From: Flagellimonas zhangzhouensis
GTDB lineage: Bacteria; Bacteroidota; Bacteroidia; Flavobacteriales; Flavobacteriaceae
Direction: 5' to 3'
Assembly (NCBI RefSeq): GCF_900102925.1
Contig: NZ_FNKI01000002.1
Coordinates: forward strand, 1,302,001-1,366,000
DNA: 64,000 nt
Shown: positions 63,932 through 64,000 of the stretch, one piece after another
How the letters are laid out: every line of letters starts with the position of its first letter
Position numbering within the stretch: the first letter of the stretch is position 1
Notes under the pieces: generated by a model
Database searches by the model: none
Told to the model about the DNA's origin: nothing
The model's input: the letters and a program-made list of their open reading frames with translations, nothing else
Made by a program: the position numbers and the translations under genes

Positions 63932-64000
63932 GTCCTTTATAGTTTATATGGTTGTAAATCAAATTTACAAAAAAATATTAACTGAAATTATGAAGAGTAC

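Noticed and set aside
1..64000. tRNA, rRNA, insertion sequence, prophage or defence-system genes
   Set aside because: I read the gaps and coding regions and found no T-loop pattern with a cloverleaf, no transposase, integrase or known defence motif.

Overview
The window is chromosomal DNA from a member of the Bacteroidota, most likely a marine-type Flavobacteriaceae. The basis is the type IX secretion trio (a giant adhesin with a gliding-motility type B sorting tail, PorP/SprF, and an OmpA/PD40 protein), TonB-plug and CarboxypepD_reg outer-membrane proteins, a CAL67264-type small membrane protein, TAnnTTTG-type -7 promoter elements, and the near absence of Shine-Dalgarno sequences before start codons. 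I see no rRNA or tRNA gene, CRISPR array, transposase, integrase or phage gene, so this looks like ordinary core and lineage-specific chromosome rather than an island.

Layout. 0-6.6 kb: an unrecognised protein cut by the left edge, peroxiredoxin bcp, an endonuclease III without its iron-sulfur cysteines, an ECF sigma factor followed by an unlisted 47-residue ORF, and uvrA. 6.8-14.3 kb: a 1497-residue repeat adhesin with its PorP/SprF and OmpA partners. 14.4-15.6 kb: a secreted Tyr/Arg/Ser-rich protein behind a sigma-54-like promoter. 15.6-21.1 kb: a coupled cell-surface polysaccharide operon on the minus strand (DUF4834, YfhO, GT4 glycosyltransferase, flippase). 21.2-25.6 kb: outer-membrane and secreted proteins and a GNAT-like protein. 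25.6-28.0 kb: an alpha-oxoamine synthase and a cysteine-synthase-like enzyme that together look like the entry steps of capnine (sulfonolipid) synthesis. 28.1-34.5 kb: prolyl oligopeptidase, YbaB, threonine aldolase and a large zincin, with a cluster of palindromic repeats near 30.7 kb.

34.7-38.0 kb: the circularly permuted ATP-grasp / alpha-E / transglutaminase triad, a predicted and poorly understood peptide-bond-forming system, here without its frequent partner Anbu. 38.1-42.7 kb: prfB with an intact programmed +1 frameshift site, arsC-like, a small secreted helical protein and a TonB-linked barrel. 42.8-47.2 kb: an unlisted 57-residue membrane protein, fumC, a coiled-coil membrane protein, an MBL-fold lipoprotein and a secreted protein. 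47.2-51.9 kb: ettA, a CAL67264 protein, a Gfo/Idh/MocA oxidoreductase and an acyl-CoA carboxylase beta subunit. 51.9-59.8 kb: a minus-strand run with menC, a CPBP protease, menE, a secreted M24 peptidase and two tandem plug-TPR proteins of unusual architecture. 59.9-64 kb: an SDR enzyme, a TPR histidine kinase and a LytTR response regulator separated by a 535-base gap with direct and inverted repeats.

The most promising leads for new biology are the tandem plug-TPR-sandwich proteins (51.9-55.4 kb), the ATP-grasp/alpha-E/transglutaminase triad, the capnine module with a nearby GNAT-like candidate acyltransferase, and the kinase-regulator gap with its repeats. All functional statements come from reading motifs; no database search was run.
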